A stretch of 64,000 bases of DNA, from NCBI RefSeq assembly GCF_900186125.1, contig NZ_FYBQ01000005.1, forward strand, positions 115,008-179,007, read 5' to 3'. The stretch's first letter is position 1, and each line of letters begins with the position of its first letter. The position numbers and the translations under genes are program-made. This stretch comes from Listeria goaensis (GTDB taxonomy: Bacteria; Bacillota; Bacilli; Lactobacillales; Listeriaceae). This document shows, piece by piece, positions 31,175 to 39,293 of the stretch. The notes under the pieces were generated by a model. The model saw only the letters and a program-made list of their open reading frames with translations, searched no databases and was not told where the DNA came from.

Positions 31175-32233
31175 TTGGATTTTGAACAGTTTTCTAAGAC
31201 ACTTTTTTCTGTAAGCGCACGTGTAGAGCAATTAGAGGAAAATATTACTACAGAGGAAGCCACAAAAACATCATTAATTATGCCCTTCTTTCAAACTCTA
31301 GGTTATGATATTTTCAATCCCTTAGAGTTTTCACCAGAATACATTGCTGATGTAGGTATAAAAAAGGGAGAAAAAGTAGATTACGCCATATTAGAAGATG
31401 GGAAACCACTTATTTTAATTGAAGCTAAATCAATCAATGAAAAATTGAACAACCACGATTCTCAACTGTTTCGATATTTTGGGACAACCTCTGCTAAAAT
31501 CGGAATATTGACAAATGGTAACGAATATCGTTTTTATACTGATTTAGATGAAACGAATAAAATGGATAGTAAACCTTTCTTCTCGTTTCACTTAACCGAA
31601 TTAAAAGATGGACAAGAAGCTGAAATTTTCAAGTTTCATAAAGAACAATTTGACCTAATCAATATCTCGAAAGCAGCTTCTGATCTTAAATATCTTGGAG
31701 CTATAAAAGAATTTCTAACCAAACAATTAAATGACCCTAGTGAAGAGTTTGTAAAATTTATTATGACCGAAATTTATGAGGGGAAAAAGTCAAAAGCTGT
31801 AATTGATAAATTCACACCAGTTATCAAAAAAGGATTTAGACAATTTATTTCTGAACAAGTGAATAGTAAGTTAAATGCTGCCCTAAATAATTCTGTAAAC
31901 TTAAGCAAAGAAGATGAAGAAACTAGTCTACATGAAACAAACGAAAAAGAAACTATAACAACCGAAGAAGAAATTGAAGCTTTTGCTACAACGAAACTAG
32001 TATTAAAAGATTCAATCGATTTGGAACGACTTTACTACAGAGATAACAAATCATATTTCAACATTCTCATTGATGATAATATTCGTAAATGGATTCTTAG
32101 ACTTTATATTAATAACTCCCGTAAGTTTATTATTTTAAATGATGAAAAGAAAACTGAACTTGAGCTAGTGAATGTCACAGATATTTTTAACTATAAAGAA
32201 AAAATCACACCCATTGTTGAAAAATATTTATAA
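31175..32233 (+). CDS. Type I restriction HsdR_N-like (PD-(D/E)xK) protein
   Basis: A 352-aa protein whose N-terminal 170 residues match the HsdR_N/COG4748 nuclease-like domain. TSLIMPFFQTLGYDIFNP opens the fold. The candidate catalytic residues are the Asp in KVDYAILEDGK (about 70) and ExK in LILIEAKSI (about 85). HDSQLFRYFGTT and GILTNGNEYRFYTDLDE are also typical. The C-terminal half is Lys/Glu-rich with no helicase domain, so it is not a complete type I restriction subunit. The start is TTG, with GGAG 10 nt upstream. It is paired with an XRE gene; a defence role is inference. Confidence 0.75.
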   Translation: MDFEQFSKTLFSVSARVEQLEENITTEEATKTSLIMPFFQTLGYDIFNPLEFSPEYIADVGIKKGEKVDYAILEDGKPLILIEAKSINEKLNNHDSQLFRYFGTTSAKIGILTNGNEYRFYTDLDETNKMDSKPFFSFHLTELKDGQEAEIFKFHKEQFDLINISKAASDLKYLGAIKEFLTKQLNDPSEEFVKFIMTEIYEGKKSKAVIDKFTPVIKKGFRQFISEQVNSKLNAALNNSVNLSKEDEETSLHETNEKETITTEEEIEAFATTKLVLKDSIDLERLYYRDNKSYFNILIDDNIRKWILRLYINNSRKFIILNDEKKTELELVNVTDIFNYKEKITPIVEKYL

Positions 32234-32303
32234 AAATAGCTACTTAGGCAAAGCATGTGGTACACTAATACTATAATAATTCACTACCTAGGGGGCGATT
32301 TTC

Positions 32304-32441
32304 ATGAAGCAAACATTGCTGATTGTGATGGCAATCGTTTTTCCTGCAACTTTAGGAGCTATTGTAGCGCTTCAAGTTTACAAGAAAAAGACGGCCACTT
32401 ATATGCCGCTAAAAAATGAATTTGTTCATTGGAAAAAGTAA
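32304..32441 (+). CDS. 45-aa single-pass membrane protein
   Basis: Open frame MKQTLLIVMAIVFPATLG then a hydrophobic run and a basic tail (VYKKKTATYMPLKNEFVHWKK). The purine-rich GGGGGCGA lies upstream of the ATG, and TATAAT occurs at 32272-32277. A second tiny membrane gene follows in 21 bp with its own AAAGGAGG. Function unknown; N-terminal helix inserts in the membrane. Confidence 0.6.
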   Translation: MKQTLLIVMAIVFPATLGAIVALQVYKKKTATYMPLKNEFVHWKK

Positions 32442-32462
32442 TCATCAAAGGAGGATTTCCAC

Positions 32463-32570
32463 ATGAAAAAAGCAGAAAGTGAAAAGCCACTTGTTATAAA
32501 AATTGTCATCTCTGTTTTGTTAGGGCTTGTTTTACTTAATCTTATGCCTATTCTAGCGATATTTTCTTAA
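32463..32570 (+). CDS. 35-aa single-pass membrane protein
   Basis: Short frame with a charged N-terminus (MKKAESEKPL) followed by one hydrophobic helix (VIKIVISVLLGLVLLNLMPI). AAAGGAGG lies 8 nt before the ATG, strong support for translation. It lies 21 bp after the 45-aa gene, so the pair is likely one transcript. Similar short single-helix peptides include toxins and complex accessories; no evidence here decides. Confidence 0.65.
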   Translation: MKKAESEKPLVIKIVISVLLGLVLLNLMPILAIFS

Positions 32571-32619
32571 AAAAATTGAGTTGCCATTTTAAAAATTTTA
32601 TGCTAATTTAGTAATAGAA

Positions 32620-32714
32620 TTTATGTTTTTATGGTGAGACAGTTAACGGCGATTGCCTTAATGCTTTTTTACAAAAAGACTCCGACACCCTTTTGGGATG
32701 CTCGGGGTCTTTTT
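32620..32714 (+). ncRNA. Candidate small RNA or leader RNA ahead of yitT-like gene
   Basis: A possible promoter (TTGCCA, 17 bp, TAATTT) lies at about 32581-32609. About 60 nt further a strong hairpin begins: AAAAAGAC-T-CCGA, CACCC/GGG, TCGG-G-GTCTTTTT (32673-32714), with a terminal T-run. A small GGCGATTGCC stem-loop lies before it. The hairpin ends 31 bp before the yitT-like start, so this is either a terminated small RNA or an attenuator leader. I recognise no known riboswitch class. Confidence 0.45.
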
Positions 32715-32745
32715 CTGCTCACTAGGAAAAGAGAGGGGTTATACT

Positions 32746-33591
32746 ATGAATAAAAAATGGGCTTTTAATTTTGCGAAAATTATTATAGGGGCGCTTATTT
32801 TTTCGCTAGCAGTAAACGTTTTTGCGATTCCAAACCATCTCGGTGAAGGTGGTGTTACGGGACTTACGATGATTTTATACTACACACTTGGAATTGCACC
32901 GGCTATTACTACTTTAATTTTCAATGGGATTTTGCTTATTATCGGATATAAATTTTTGGATCGGTTGACGATTATTCTTACAATTATAGCCATTATTTTT
33001 ACATCACTTTTTTTACGTCTAACCGAAAATATAACCTTTGTAACTGACCAAACGATTATCGCAGCTATTTTTGCTGGCGTGTTAATGGGATTTGGTATGG
33101 GACTTATTATGCACGGTGGTGGAACAACAGCAGGAAGTGCCATTTTAGCTAAAATTGCGAATAAATATCTTGGCTGGAATACAAGTTATGCGCTCCTCTT
33201 TTTTGACCTCATCGTTGTCATTCCCTCAACTTTTATTATTGGCTTACAAAACATGCTTTTCACAATTGTTTCACTCTATGTTTCTACAAAAGTACTCGAC
33301 TTAATTTTAGAAGGCTTTAATCCTAAAAAATCCGTTACTATCATTTCAGATAAATATGAAGATATCGCTCGTGAAATTGATTTAAAAATCGGTCGTGGCA
33401 TGACTCTGTTTGACGGACAAGGCTATTATAAAAAAGAAGATAAGAAAATTCTTTATATCGTCATTAGCAGACAGCAACTTTTGCCACTTACCAAAATTGT
33501 TAACAAACATGATGAAAAAGCCTTTTTCATTATTAATGATGCCCAAAGTGTTGTTGGTGAAGGGTTTACAAAACAAATAACAAGTGAATAA
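32746..33591 (+). CDS. YitT/DUF161-DUF2179 membrane protein
   Basis: A 281-aa protein with an N-terminal DUF161 membrane region of five hydrophobic segments (NVFAIPNHLGEGGVTGLTMI, then MGFGMGLIMHGGGTTAGSAI) and a C-terminal cytosolic DUF2179 domain (KKSVTIISDKYEDIAREI, then YIVISRQQLLPLTKIV). Members are widespread in Firmicutes, with no firm transport substrate. The ATG at 32746 has GAGAGGGG 7 nt upstream; a longer frame from 32698 starts inside the terminator. Confidence 0.85.
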   Translation: MNKKWAFNFAKIIIGALIFSLAVNVFAIPNHLGEGGVTGLTMILYYTLGIAPAITTLIFNGILLIIGYKFLDRLTIILTIIAIIFTSLFLRLTENITFVTDQTIIAAIFAGVLMGFGMGLIMHGGGTTAGSAILAKIANKYLGWNTSYALLFFDLIVVIPSTFIIGLQNMLFTIVSLYVSTKVLDLILEGFNPKKSVTIISDKYEDIAREIDLKIGRGMTLFDGQGYYKKEDKKILYIVISRQQLLPLTKIVNKHDEKAFFIINDAQSVVGEGFTKQITSE

Positions 33592-33645
33592 ATTGATTTT
33601 TTATGCTAAAATAAGTTCGATTCAATAAACAAGTGAGGCGATTTT

Positions 33646-33849
33646 ATGAAGTTTTCTACTATTCCCTTTCGTTTCCTCCTTGTTGTTAGCTTATTATTTA
33701 GTATTTTAGGGGTCATAAATATTGGTATCTCCCTCTCATGGGATTTTAGTAACATTGAAAATTTGCTTTTAGGACTATTTTTACTTTTTCTAGGAATTGC
33801 ATGTTACCATTTACGTTATAAACTCATTAAAAAGGGACGCAACGACTAA
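33646..33849 (+). CDS. 67-aa two-helix membrane protein
   Basis: Two hydrophobic segments (about 7-31 and 38-57) ending in a basic KYKLIKKGR-like tail. GTGAGG lies 8 nt before the ATG, and TGCTAAAAT is a candidate extended -10 in the 54-bp gap. A terminator follows. No family recognised. Confidence 0.65.
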   Translation: MKFSTIPFRFLLVVSLLFSILGVINIGISLSWDFSNIENLLLGLFLLFLGIACYHLRYKLIKKGRND

Positions 33850-33861
33850 GAAATAACACGT

Positions 33862-33897
33862 GTAAACCCCGCCGAATTGATTTTCGGTGGGGTTTAC
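33862..33897. terminator. Bidirectional terminator
   Basis: AAACCCCGCCGAA pairs with TTCGGTGGGGTTT between the 67-aa gene and the convergent YdeI-like gene. Confidence 0.9.
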
Positions 33898-33912
33898 TAG
33901 TATTGCTTCCTC

Positions 33913-34164
33913 CTATTTCCCTTCATAATCCATATTCATATATTTTTTGCCACCTTTTAGCTCTGTAATCATTTGTTCGATTCTTTTATGGCGAGTTTCC
34001 TCACGTTTTGCGCGTCCAATCCACCCAATATAATCATTTTTTTGAAAATCTGGGCGCTTTTTATAGGCTTCTAAAACTTGATGTTCTTTCAACAACTGAT
34101 GAATATCTTCAGGCAAAGGATAAATCTCACGTTTTAAATTCGTTTCTTTAATATATGGATTCAC
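33913..34164 (-). CDS. YdeI/OmdA-like (bacteriocin-protection) protein
   Basis: An 83-aa protein formed mainly of the OmdA C-terminal helix-rich module: KRPDFQKNDYIGWIGRAKR, ETRHKRIEQMITELKGGKKY. Larger relatives are annotated as YdeI/OmpD-associated or bacteriocin-protection proteins, though direct evidence of that role is limited. It is short compared with full YdeI, containing only the C-terminal module. Start is GTG with GGGAAG 8 nt upstream. It is transcribed convergently with the 67-aa gene. Confidence 0.7.
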   Translation of the reverse strand: MNPYIKETNLKREIYPLPEDIHQLLKEHQVLEAYKKRPDFQKNDYIGWIGRAKREETRHKRIEQMITELKGGKKYMNMDYEGK

Positions 34165-34239
34165 GTCGTTAACTTCCCTTCCTCCTATTTTAAATCATTT
34201 TCCCCTTCTTTTTTTAGACAAACATCTTGTGAAATGGGA

Positions 34240-34269
34240 TTGCGTTTTCATAAAAGAACATGGTACAAT
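34240..34269 (+). promoter_or_regulatory. Promoter for the MATE gene
   Basis: TTGCGT, an 18-bp spacer and TACAAT preceded by TGG (extended -10). Confidence 0.55.
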
Positions 34270-34315
34270 TTTCTGAATGAATAGTGAACATACTTTAACT
34301 TAAGGACGTGTATCT

Positions 34316-35674
34316 ATGCATCATAAAGCGCTATCCCCCACTAGAAAAATCTTAAATTTGGCTATCCCCGCTACGATTGAGAACCTCCTTCAAACTATGA
34401 TGGGGTTTGTTGATGGGCTAATGGTTGCTCGAATCGGTTTGCTTGCCGTCACTGCCGTAGGGCTTGCTAACACCATTCTTGCCGTCTACCTTGCCATATT
34501 TCTCGCATTAGGGATTGGAACTGCCTCACTAATTGCGCGCTATCTAGGCGATAAAAAAGTAACCGCTGCCAAAGAAATCGTTTCTCAATCTACATTTATT
34601 GCGATTTTAGTTGGAGCTTTATTTAGTGTCCTTACACTCCTTTTTGCCTCTCCACTCCTGCAGTTAATGGGCGCTAAGGATTCCGTTCTAGTTTATGCAG
34701 TCCCTTTTCTTTCTATAGTTGGCGGAAGCTCCGTTTTCATTTCTTTGATGACTGTATGGGGAAGCGTATTACGCGCTGCCGGAGATACAAAAACACCTAT
34801 GAAAATTAGTTTCGTCATTAATATTTTGAACGTTCTTTTAAACTACATCTTGATTTTTGGTATCGGATTTATCCCCGCATTTGGCGTAGTCGGCAGTGCA
34901 ATTGGGACTGTTATCGCTAGGCTCATTGGCTGTTTATTACTATACATGAAAATTCAACAAACTGATTTTCATCTTTCTTTCCGCAAATTATTCCGAAAAT
35001 CCAATTATTCGGCGCTTATTCGCCTCTCTATTCCCGCAGCTTTGGAGCGGCTTGTCATGCGTCTAGGACAAGTACTTTATTTCAGCTTAATTGTAGCTGT
35101 AGGGATTAAAACATACGCCGCTCACTCGATTGCTGGGACTATTGAAAGCTTCACTTATATGCCTGGTTATGGTTTTGCCATTGCGGCGACAACACTTGTC
35201 GGTATGAGTGTGGGTGCTAAAAACTATCAGGAAGCGAAACAATTGGGATTTTTGTCTGCTAAAATTGGGCTGATAATTATGAGTGCTTTTGGCGCCGTTC
35301 TCTTCTTTTTCGCTCCTGTATTTGGCAGTTGGTTTACACAAGACCCAGAAGCGCTGCATAAAATTATAATCGCTCTGCGCATCGATGCTTTTATTCAGCC
35401 TATTTTAGCGATTAGTTTAATCCTTACAGGCGCTCTTCAAGGTTTGGGTGATACGAAATCGCCTTTATATAGCACGGTTATTGGCATGTGGGGCGTCCGG
35501 ATTATCGGCGTGATTATTTTCAGCTTATGGCTTCAGATGGATATTGCCGGCATTTGGCTTTCGATTGGACTCGATTTACTGCTACGTTCCATTTATCTTA
35601 CCTATCGCTTCCGGAAAAAGATCGCTCAAAAAAGCACGTTATTCGCAAAAAAGCAAGAGTTGAAAGATGTCTAA
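34316..35674 (+). CDS. MATE-family efflux transporter
   Basis: A 452-aa membrane protein with twelve hydrophobic segments and the MATE repeat architecture: LNLAIPATIENLLQTMMGF begins the first half and LIRLSIPAALERLVMRLGQ begins the second. LGDKKVTAAKEIVSQS and the GSVLRAAGDTKTPMKIS signature are present. MATE pumps export cations, drugs or metabolites in exchange for Na+ or H+. The substrate is unknown. It is monocistronic, with an upstream promoter and a terminator shared with the Y-family polymerase. Confidence 0.92.
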   Translation: MHHKALSPTRKILNLAIPATIENLLQTMMGFVDGLMVARIGLLAVTAVGLANTILAVYLAIFLALGIGTASLIARYLGDKKVTAAKEIVSQSTFIAILVGALFSVLTLLFASPLLQLMGAKDSVLVYAVPFLSIVGGSSVFISLMTVWGSVLRAAGDTKTPMKISFVINILNVLLNYILIFGIGFIPAFGVVGSAIGTVIARLIGCLLLYMKIQQTDFHLSFRKLFRKSNYSALIRLSIPAALERLVMRLGQVLYFSLIVAVGIKTYAAHSIAGTIESFTYMPGYGFAIAATTLVGMSVGAKNYQEAKQLGFLSAKIGLIIMSAFGAVLFFFAPVFGSWFTQDPEALHKIIIALRIDAFIQPILAISLILTGALQGLGDTKSPLYSTVIGMWGVRIIGVIIFSLWLQMDIAGIWLSIGLDLLLRSIYLTYRFRKKIAQKSTLFAKKQELKDV

Positions 35675-35675
35675 T

Positions 35676-35705
35676 AAAAACCGCTAAAAATTTTAGCGGT
35701 TTTTA
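35676..35705. terminator. Bidirectional terminator
   Basis: Perfect 14-bp stem AAAACCGCTAAAAA/TTTTTAGCGGTTTT between convergent MATE and polymerase genes. Confidence 0.9.
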
Positions 35706-36980
35706 CCCTTGATGCCCGCCAATGTACGTCGACCGCTTCATTCCAGTGGCCCCGCTTGAAAGGCTGCTCGCATGCATTAAGGCTTTATAGCCATAGCGCG
35801 CGCGAATCTTGTCAATTGTTCGCTCTAATTGTTCCATTTGCAGCGTTTTAATAGGATTCTCAAACAAATTAAGCTGCAAGCCCTTTTTTAGTGCGATGCC
35901 ACCAAATGAAATGGCGATGACGCGAACAGATTGCTGCTGATAATATTTCCAAAACAGCATTTCTAAAATGGCTTTAAGCCGCACACTCGAATCTGTCGGC
36001 TGGATTTTAATTTGATGTCTAAAGCCTCGAATTGGACTATATTTGCTGTAACCAATACTCAAAAACACCCGATTGGTGTCCACAAAATTTTTGCGAAGGC
36101 GCGACGCCATCTCTTCGGCCATTTCTTTTATGACAATCACAACTTCTTTTGCATCTTTGTAGTCGCGTTCCAAAATTTGATTTTTCCCAAAAGATTTTTC
36201 GATAGGTTTATAAGTTTCATTGATACGGCTATAATCGAGACCGTGCGCATGATAGTAAAGCTGCTGCCCAATTACCCCAAAATGTTTCTTGAGCAGCCCT
36301 GGCTCTGTTTGGCTAAGCTCATAAATGCTATTTATGCCAATATCCCTAAGCTTCCGCCCCATTCGCTCCCCTATGCCCCAGAAATCCGTGAGCTTTTTAA
36401 TGCGCCACACCTTCTCAGGAACGTTCTCATACCGCCATTCCGCTCGTCTCGTAAAACTATGTTTCGACTCAATATCAAGTGCCAATTTAGCCAAAAGCAG
36501 GTTATCGCCAATGCCACAAGTGACATAAAGCCCTGTTTCCTTTAAAATATCCGCTTGAATTTGTTCCGCAATCCTTGTAGTCGTCCCAAAAAGGCGATGC
36601 GAACCAGTCACATCTAAAAACACTTCGTCAATCGAATAAGGCAAAAAATACTCTTTAGGCACATATCGTAAAAAAACCGCCCGTATTTGTGAGTTAACAG
36701 CCAGATAATGTTTCATACGAGGCGGCGCAACAATAATGCGTGGATCGTTTGGAAGCTCATATCTTCTCGCTCCCGTTTGAATGCCAAACACTTTTTTCAT
36801 GAGCGGTGTCGCAGCAAGAACTAATCCCCCACTATTTTCCGGGTGGCTCATGACAACTAAAAATGAAGTAAGCGGATTAAGTCCCCTTGAAACACATTCC
36901 ACACTCGCAAAAAATGATTTTACATCAATGCATAAAATATCTTTTCGCGGCACATGCTGATAATCCATTACGTGTACCAT
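35703..36980 (-). CDS. Y-family DNA polymerase (UvrX/UmuC-like translesion polymerase)
   Basis: A 425-aa translesion polymerase. The catalytic palm opens with ILCIDVKSFFASVECV and carries the second acidic pair in YSIDEVFLDVTGSH; the thumb HhH is in WGIGERMGRKLRDIGINSI, and a little-finger domain follows (FGKNQILERDY). It lacks the C-terminal helical extension of ImuB. I keep the ATG at 36980, which has AAGAAGG about 9 nt upstream; a second ATG at 36968 overlaps the yolD stop (TAATG). The yolD partner and LexA box mark it as SOS-induced. Confidence 0.93.
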   Translation of the reverse strand: MVHVMDYQHVPRKDILCIDVKSFFASVECVSRGLNPLTSFLVVMSHPENSGGLVLAATPLMKKVFGIQTGARRYELPNDPRIIVAPPRMKHYLAVNSQIRAVFLRYVPKEYFLPYSIDEVFLDVTGSHRLFGTTTRIAEQIQADILKETGLYVTCGIGDNLLLAKLALDIESKHSFTRRAEWRYENVPEKVWRIKKLTDFWGIGERMGRKLRDIGINSIYELSQTEPGLLKKHFGVIGQQLYYHAHGLDYSRINETYKPIEKSFGKNQILERDYKDAKEVVIVIKEMAEEMASRLRKNFVDTNRVFLSIGYSKYSPIRGFRHQIKIQPTDSSVRLKAILEMLFWKYYQQQSVRVIAISFGGIALKKGLQLNLFENPIKTLQMEQLERTIDKIRARYGYKALMHASSLSSGATGMKRSTYIGGHQG

Positions 36981-37330
36981 TTAGATTCGCCTTCTTTACA
37001 TGCCACATGATGAATACTATCAAAAAATACTTTTACGTTTTTCTCCCCGCTTCTAAGCCAAATATCGCCATCTTGAATGCCAACAATTCGTCCAATTAAG
37101 TCTGCTTCCGGAAAACCATCCGGGTTATACACTGGCAATTTCTGCTGAATAATGACAGTTTGCTGATGCAGCAATGCTTCGCTTAATATCATTTCAATGT
37201 TTTTCGCACTCATTGCCTCTTTCCAATTTAAATGCTTCTTCTCATGTTCAATTTGCTCTGAATGTTCACTTAAAATGAAGCCACCCCATTTTTGGATACC
37301 TCGGTCAAATTCTTCGCCAGGTAAATTCAT
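36968..37330 (-). CDS. YolD-like protein
   Basis: A 120-aa YolD-family protein that accompanies Y-family polymerases in Firmicutes. It begins MNLPGEEFDRGIQKWGGFIL and contains HKKHLNWKEAMSAK-like helices before a beta-rich end (DGDIWLRSGEKNVKVFFDSI). It is thought to regulate or replace UmuD-like accessory function. It overlaps the polymerase gene by 13 bp. The ribosome site GGGAGG is strong and a LexA box lies 26 bp upstream of the start. Confidence 0.85.
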   Translation of the reverse strand: MNLPGEEFDRGIQKWGGFILSEHSEQIEHEKKHLNWKEAMSAKNIEMILSEALLHQQTVIIQQKLPVYNPDGFPEADLIGRIVGIQDGDIWLRSGEKNVKVFFDSIHHVACKEGESKWYT

Positions 37331-37355
37331 TTTATTTCGCCCCCTCCCTAAAAAA

Positions 37356-37367
37356 GAACATACGTTC
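37356..37367. promoter_or_regulatory. LexA (SOS) box upstream of yolD
   Basis: GAACATACGTTC, followed by G on the plus strand, matches the Gram-positive SOS consensus CGAAC-N4-GTTCG closely. It sits between the likely promoter and the yolD start, a repressing position. Confidence 0.85.
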
Positions 37368-37452
37368 GTTTAAATTGTATTAAATTAATCAACAAAAGTA
37401 TACAGTCCGAAAGTCATCTTTTAAAAATATACTGGAACGAAGTAACTAGATA

Positions 37453-37482
37453 AAAAAGAACCTTGCGAAAAATCACAAGGCT
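37453..37482 (-). terminator. Terminator after the 85-aa gene
   Basis: On the minus strand CCTTG-T-G pairs with C-G-CAAGG and is followed by TTCTTTTTT. Confidence 0.75.
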
Positions 37483-37487
37483 TAAAG

Positions 37488-37745
37488 TCAAATATTATAT
37501 TCTAGCATAATTTTTTCGTGTTCATATCTTTGCCGATGTCGATTTCTAAATAAATCGCTCGCTCTTTTCGTAAAAATGATAAGATAAGGCAAGCGTTTCT
37601 CATTATAAACAACCGTCAAAAATCCGTGACGATTAAGACGTTTGAGGTTGTGATAATGTGCCTTTAAGTAACCTGAATCATCTTCTTTATGCGCTTCATG
37701 GAGGTAAATTAAGACCCGGTAATCTTCCGAGTTTAACCTTTTCAT
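37488..37745 (-). CDS. 85-aa basic winged-helix-like protein
   Basis: Basic, helical first half (LNSEDYRVLIYLHEAHKED) and a wing-like hairpin (HGFLTVVYNEKRLPYLIIFT), suggesting a small DNA-binding protein. GGGAG lies 8 nt before the ATG. It lies downstream of the lipoprotein promoter region, on the opposite strand. Similar to the winged-helix gene at 29.7 kb in layout but not evidently in sequence. No function assigned. Confidence 0.6.
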   Translation of the reverse strand: MKRLNSEDYRVLIYLHEAHKEDDSGYLKAHYHNLKRLNRHGFLTVVYNEKRLPYLIIFTKRASDLFRNRHRQRYEHEKIMLEYNI

Positions 37746-37879
37746 CCTTTCATCTCCCGTATGTTATTTTTTTCACATTAGCGATTATACTGCTAATAAT
37801 CGCAAAAGAAAAATAAAAGAATATACATAATAAGGCGTATTCTTTTAATATTGAAAATTTTTAAATCGCATCTTAATAA

Positions 37880-37888
37880 TGCTATAAT
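37880..37888 (+). promoter_or_regulatory. Extended -10 promoter for the lipoprotein gene
   Basis: TGCTATAAT, a perfect extended -10 box, lies 34 bp before the chosen TTG start. Confidence 0.6.
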
Positions 37889-37921
37889 GAAATGTGAAAA
37901 ATAATTAAGGGAATGATGATT

Positions 37922-38383
37922 TTGAAGAAAATGGCCTTACTATTTGGCTTCCTCCTTATATTTGGTATTATCCTATCTGGCTGCTCAGGAAATACTTCCA
38001 AAAAAGAAGAGACTAGCAAAGAAAACACCCAACCGAAAAACATTATCGGGCAAACTTTACAAACAGAAGGCTTACACGAAACTACCGATAATTGGACCAA
38101 CATGTATGAAACGGAATTTTATACAGTAGATGCAAACAATAAAATTATTTTTATCCAAGCAGATGTAACAGACAAAAATGTAGACTTTCCAGCATCTCAA
38201 GATAAATTGCTAGACCTTGCATCGCCTTATATTCCAAAAGAAACAACTGTTTTAACTGACATGCAAGATGGCTCCGGCTCGACAGGCTACGAATGCCAAA
38301 GCGGCGACATGCATTTTACAATTTTACAAGCAGACACCGACGATGATGGAAAAGTAGATACACTTTATATTTCGAAAATCTAA
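37922..38383 (+). CDS. Small lipoprotein, function unknown
   Basis: About 153 aa with a lipoprotein signal ending in the lipobox IILSGC, then a charged linker (NTSKKEETSKENTQ) and a beta-rich mature domain containing DANNKIIFIQADVTD and a C-terminal acidic repeat DTDDDGKVDTLY that resembles a calcium-binding loop. I favour TTG at 37922 because AAGGGA is adjacent to the earlier ATGs and too close. It is bounded by its promoter and a terminator. Confidence 0.7.
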   Translation: MKKMALLFGFLLIFGIILSGCSGNTSKKEETSKENTQPKNIIGQTLQTEGLHETTDNWTNMYETEFYTVDANNKIIFIQADVTDKNVDFPASQDKLLDLASPYIPKETTVLTDMQDGSGSTGYECQSGDMHFTILQADTDDDGKVDTLYISKI

Positions 38384-38407
38384 AAAATTGGCCCACAAAT
38401 GTTATGC

Positions 38408-38449
38408 CTCAAAGAGTTAGACTAAAAGCCTAACTTTTTGAGTTTTTTT
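38408..38449 (+). terminator. Terminator after the small lipoprotein
   Basis: CTCAAAGAGTTAG pairs with CTAACTTTTTGAG and is followed by a seven-T run. Confidence 0.85.
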
Positions 38450-38500
38450 GCATTTATATATTAAAAAAGTTTTTTATATTGAATGGTTGCATAAAGTAAC

Positions 38501-38534
38501 AAAAAAGACACCAAACTCCGAAAAGCTTGGTATC
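38501..38534 (-). terminator. Terminator of tRNA-Arg
   Basis: On the minus strand GATACCAAGC pairs along ten positions with GTTTGGTGTC and is followed by TTTTTTG. Confidence 0.8.
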
Positions 38535-38551
38535 ACTAAAATTCAATATAA

Positions 38552-38625
<74 letters not shown>

Positions 38626-38655
38626 AAATGGCTAATTTTTCAACAGCCAAGTACC

Positions 38656-38684
38656 ATTTTATTTCGATTTCATTCGTTTGTCAA
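38656..38684 (-). promoter_or_regulatory. Consensus promoter of tRNA-Arg
   Basis: On the minus strand TTGACA, a 17-bp spacer, then TAAAAT, about 30 bp before the mature tRNA 5' end. Confidence 0.85.
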
Positions 38685-38730
38685 TGGTTTTATGCAAGTT
38701 CGCTTATATTTTTGCAAAAAGAGAACTTTT

Positions 38731-39252
38731 TCAAGCCTTCAAAAGCGGAAAAACTTGCGTCAGCTCCGTCAGCTCCTGATCATCTTCGTCCATGAATTTT
38801 ACGCAAATCCCTTCAGGAACACTTTCGATTAAAGCATAGGTTTTCACGCGAATTTGACCTCGCGGCAAAGAAATACTGCCAGGGTTTAAAATGAGCGTCT
38901 GATCAATGAGTTCGGCGCCCAACTCGTGTGAGTGGCCAAAAAAGACAAAGTCAGCATCAAGCTCACGCGCCCGGTAGCGTAAGTTCATTAACGTCATTTT
39001 AATATTGTATAAATGACCGTGCGTCACAAAAATACGGTACTCGCCGACCTCGATAACGAGGTCATTAGGAAAGTCAGCGCCAAAATCGCAGTTTCCACGT
39101 ACCGTCTGAAAGCCTTGAATAGCAGGATCATCCTTTTCAAGTTCAGAGTCACCACAATGAATCATAGCATCCACTTTGTTTTCATATTTTCCCTTTAAAC
39201 GAAGCAGGCAGTCATGTTCATGATGACTGTCGCTAACTACTACTAATTTCAT
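38731..39252 (-). CDS. YfcE/MJ0936-family metallophosphoesterase (YsnB-like)
   Basis: A 173-aa two-metal phosphoesterase of the YfcE group. Ligand motifs are VSDSHHEHD (DxH), IHCGDSELE (GD), TVRGNCDF (GNxD) and FVTHGH with FFGHSHELG (GHxH). YfcE-type enzymes act on small phosphodiesters; the physiological substrate is unknown. It is the last gene of the murI-rph-rdgB operon, 41 bp after rdgB. Confidence 0.88.
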   Translation of the reverse strand: MKLVVVSDSHHEHDCLLRLKGKYENKVDAMIHCGDSELEKDDPAIQGFQTVRGNCDFGADFPNDLVIEVGEYRIFVTHGHLYNIKMTLMNLRYRARELDADFVFFGHSHELGAELIDQTLILNPGSISLPRGQIRVKTYALIESVPEGICVKFMDEDDQELTELTQVFPLLKA

Positions 39253-39293
39253 AAAATGTATATCCTCCCCATGTGCTACTGCTTTCTATTTTC

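Noticed and set aside
32631..32750. Short plus-strand frame beginning MVRQLTAIA
   Set aside because: It passes through the strong terminator hairpin and has no ribosome site; better explained as RNA structure.
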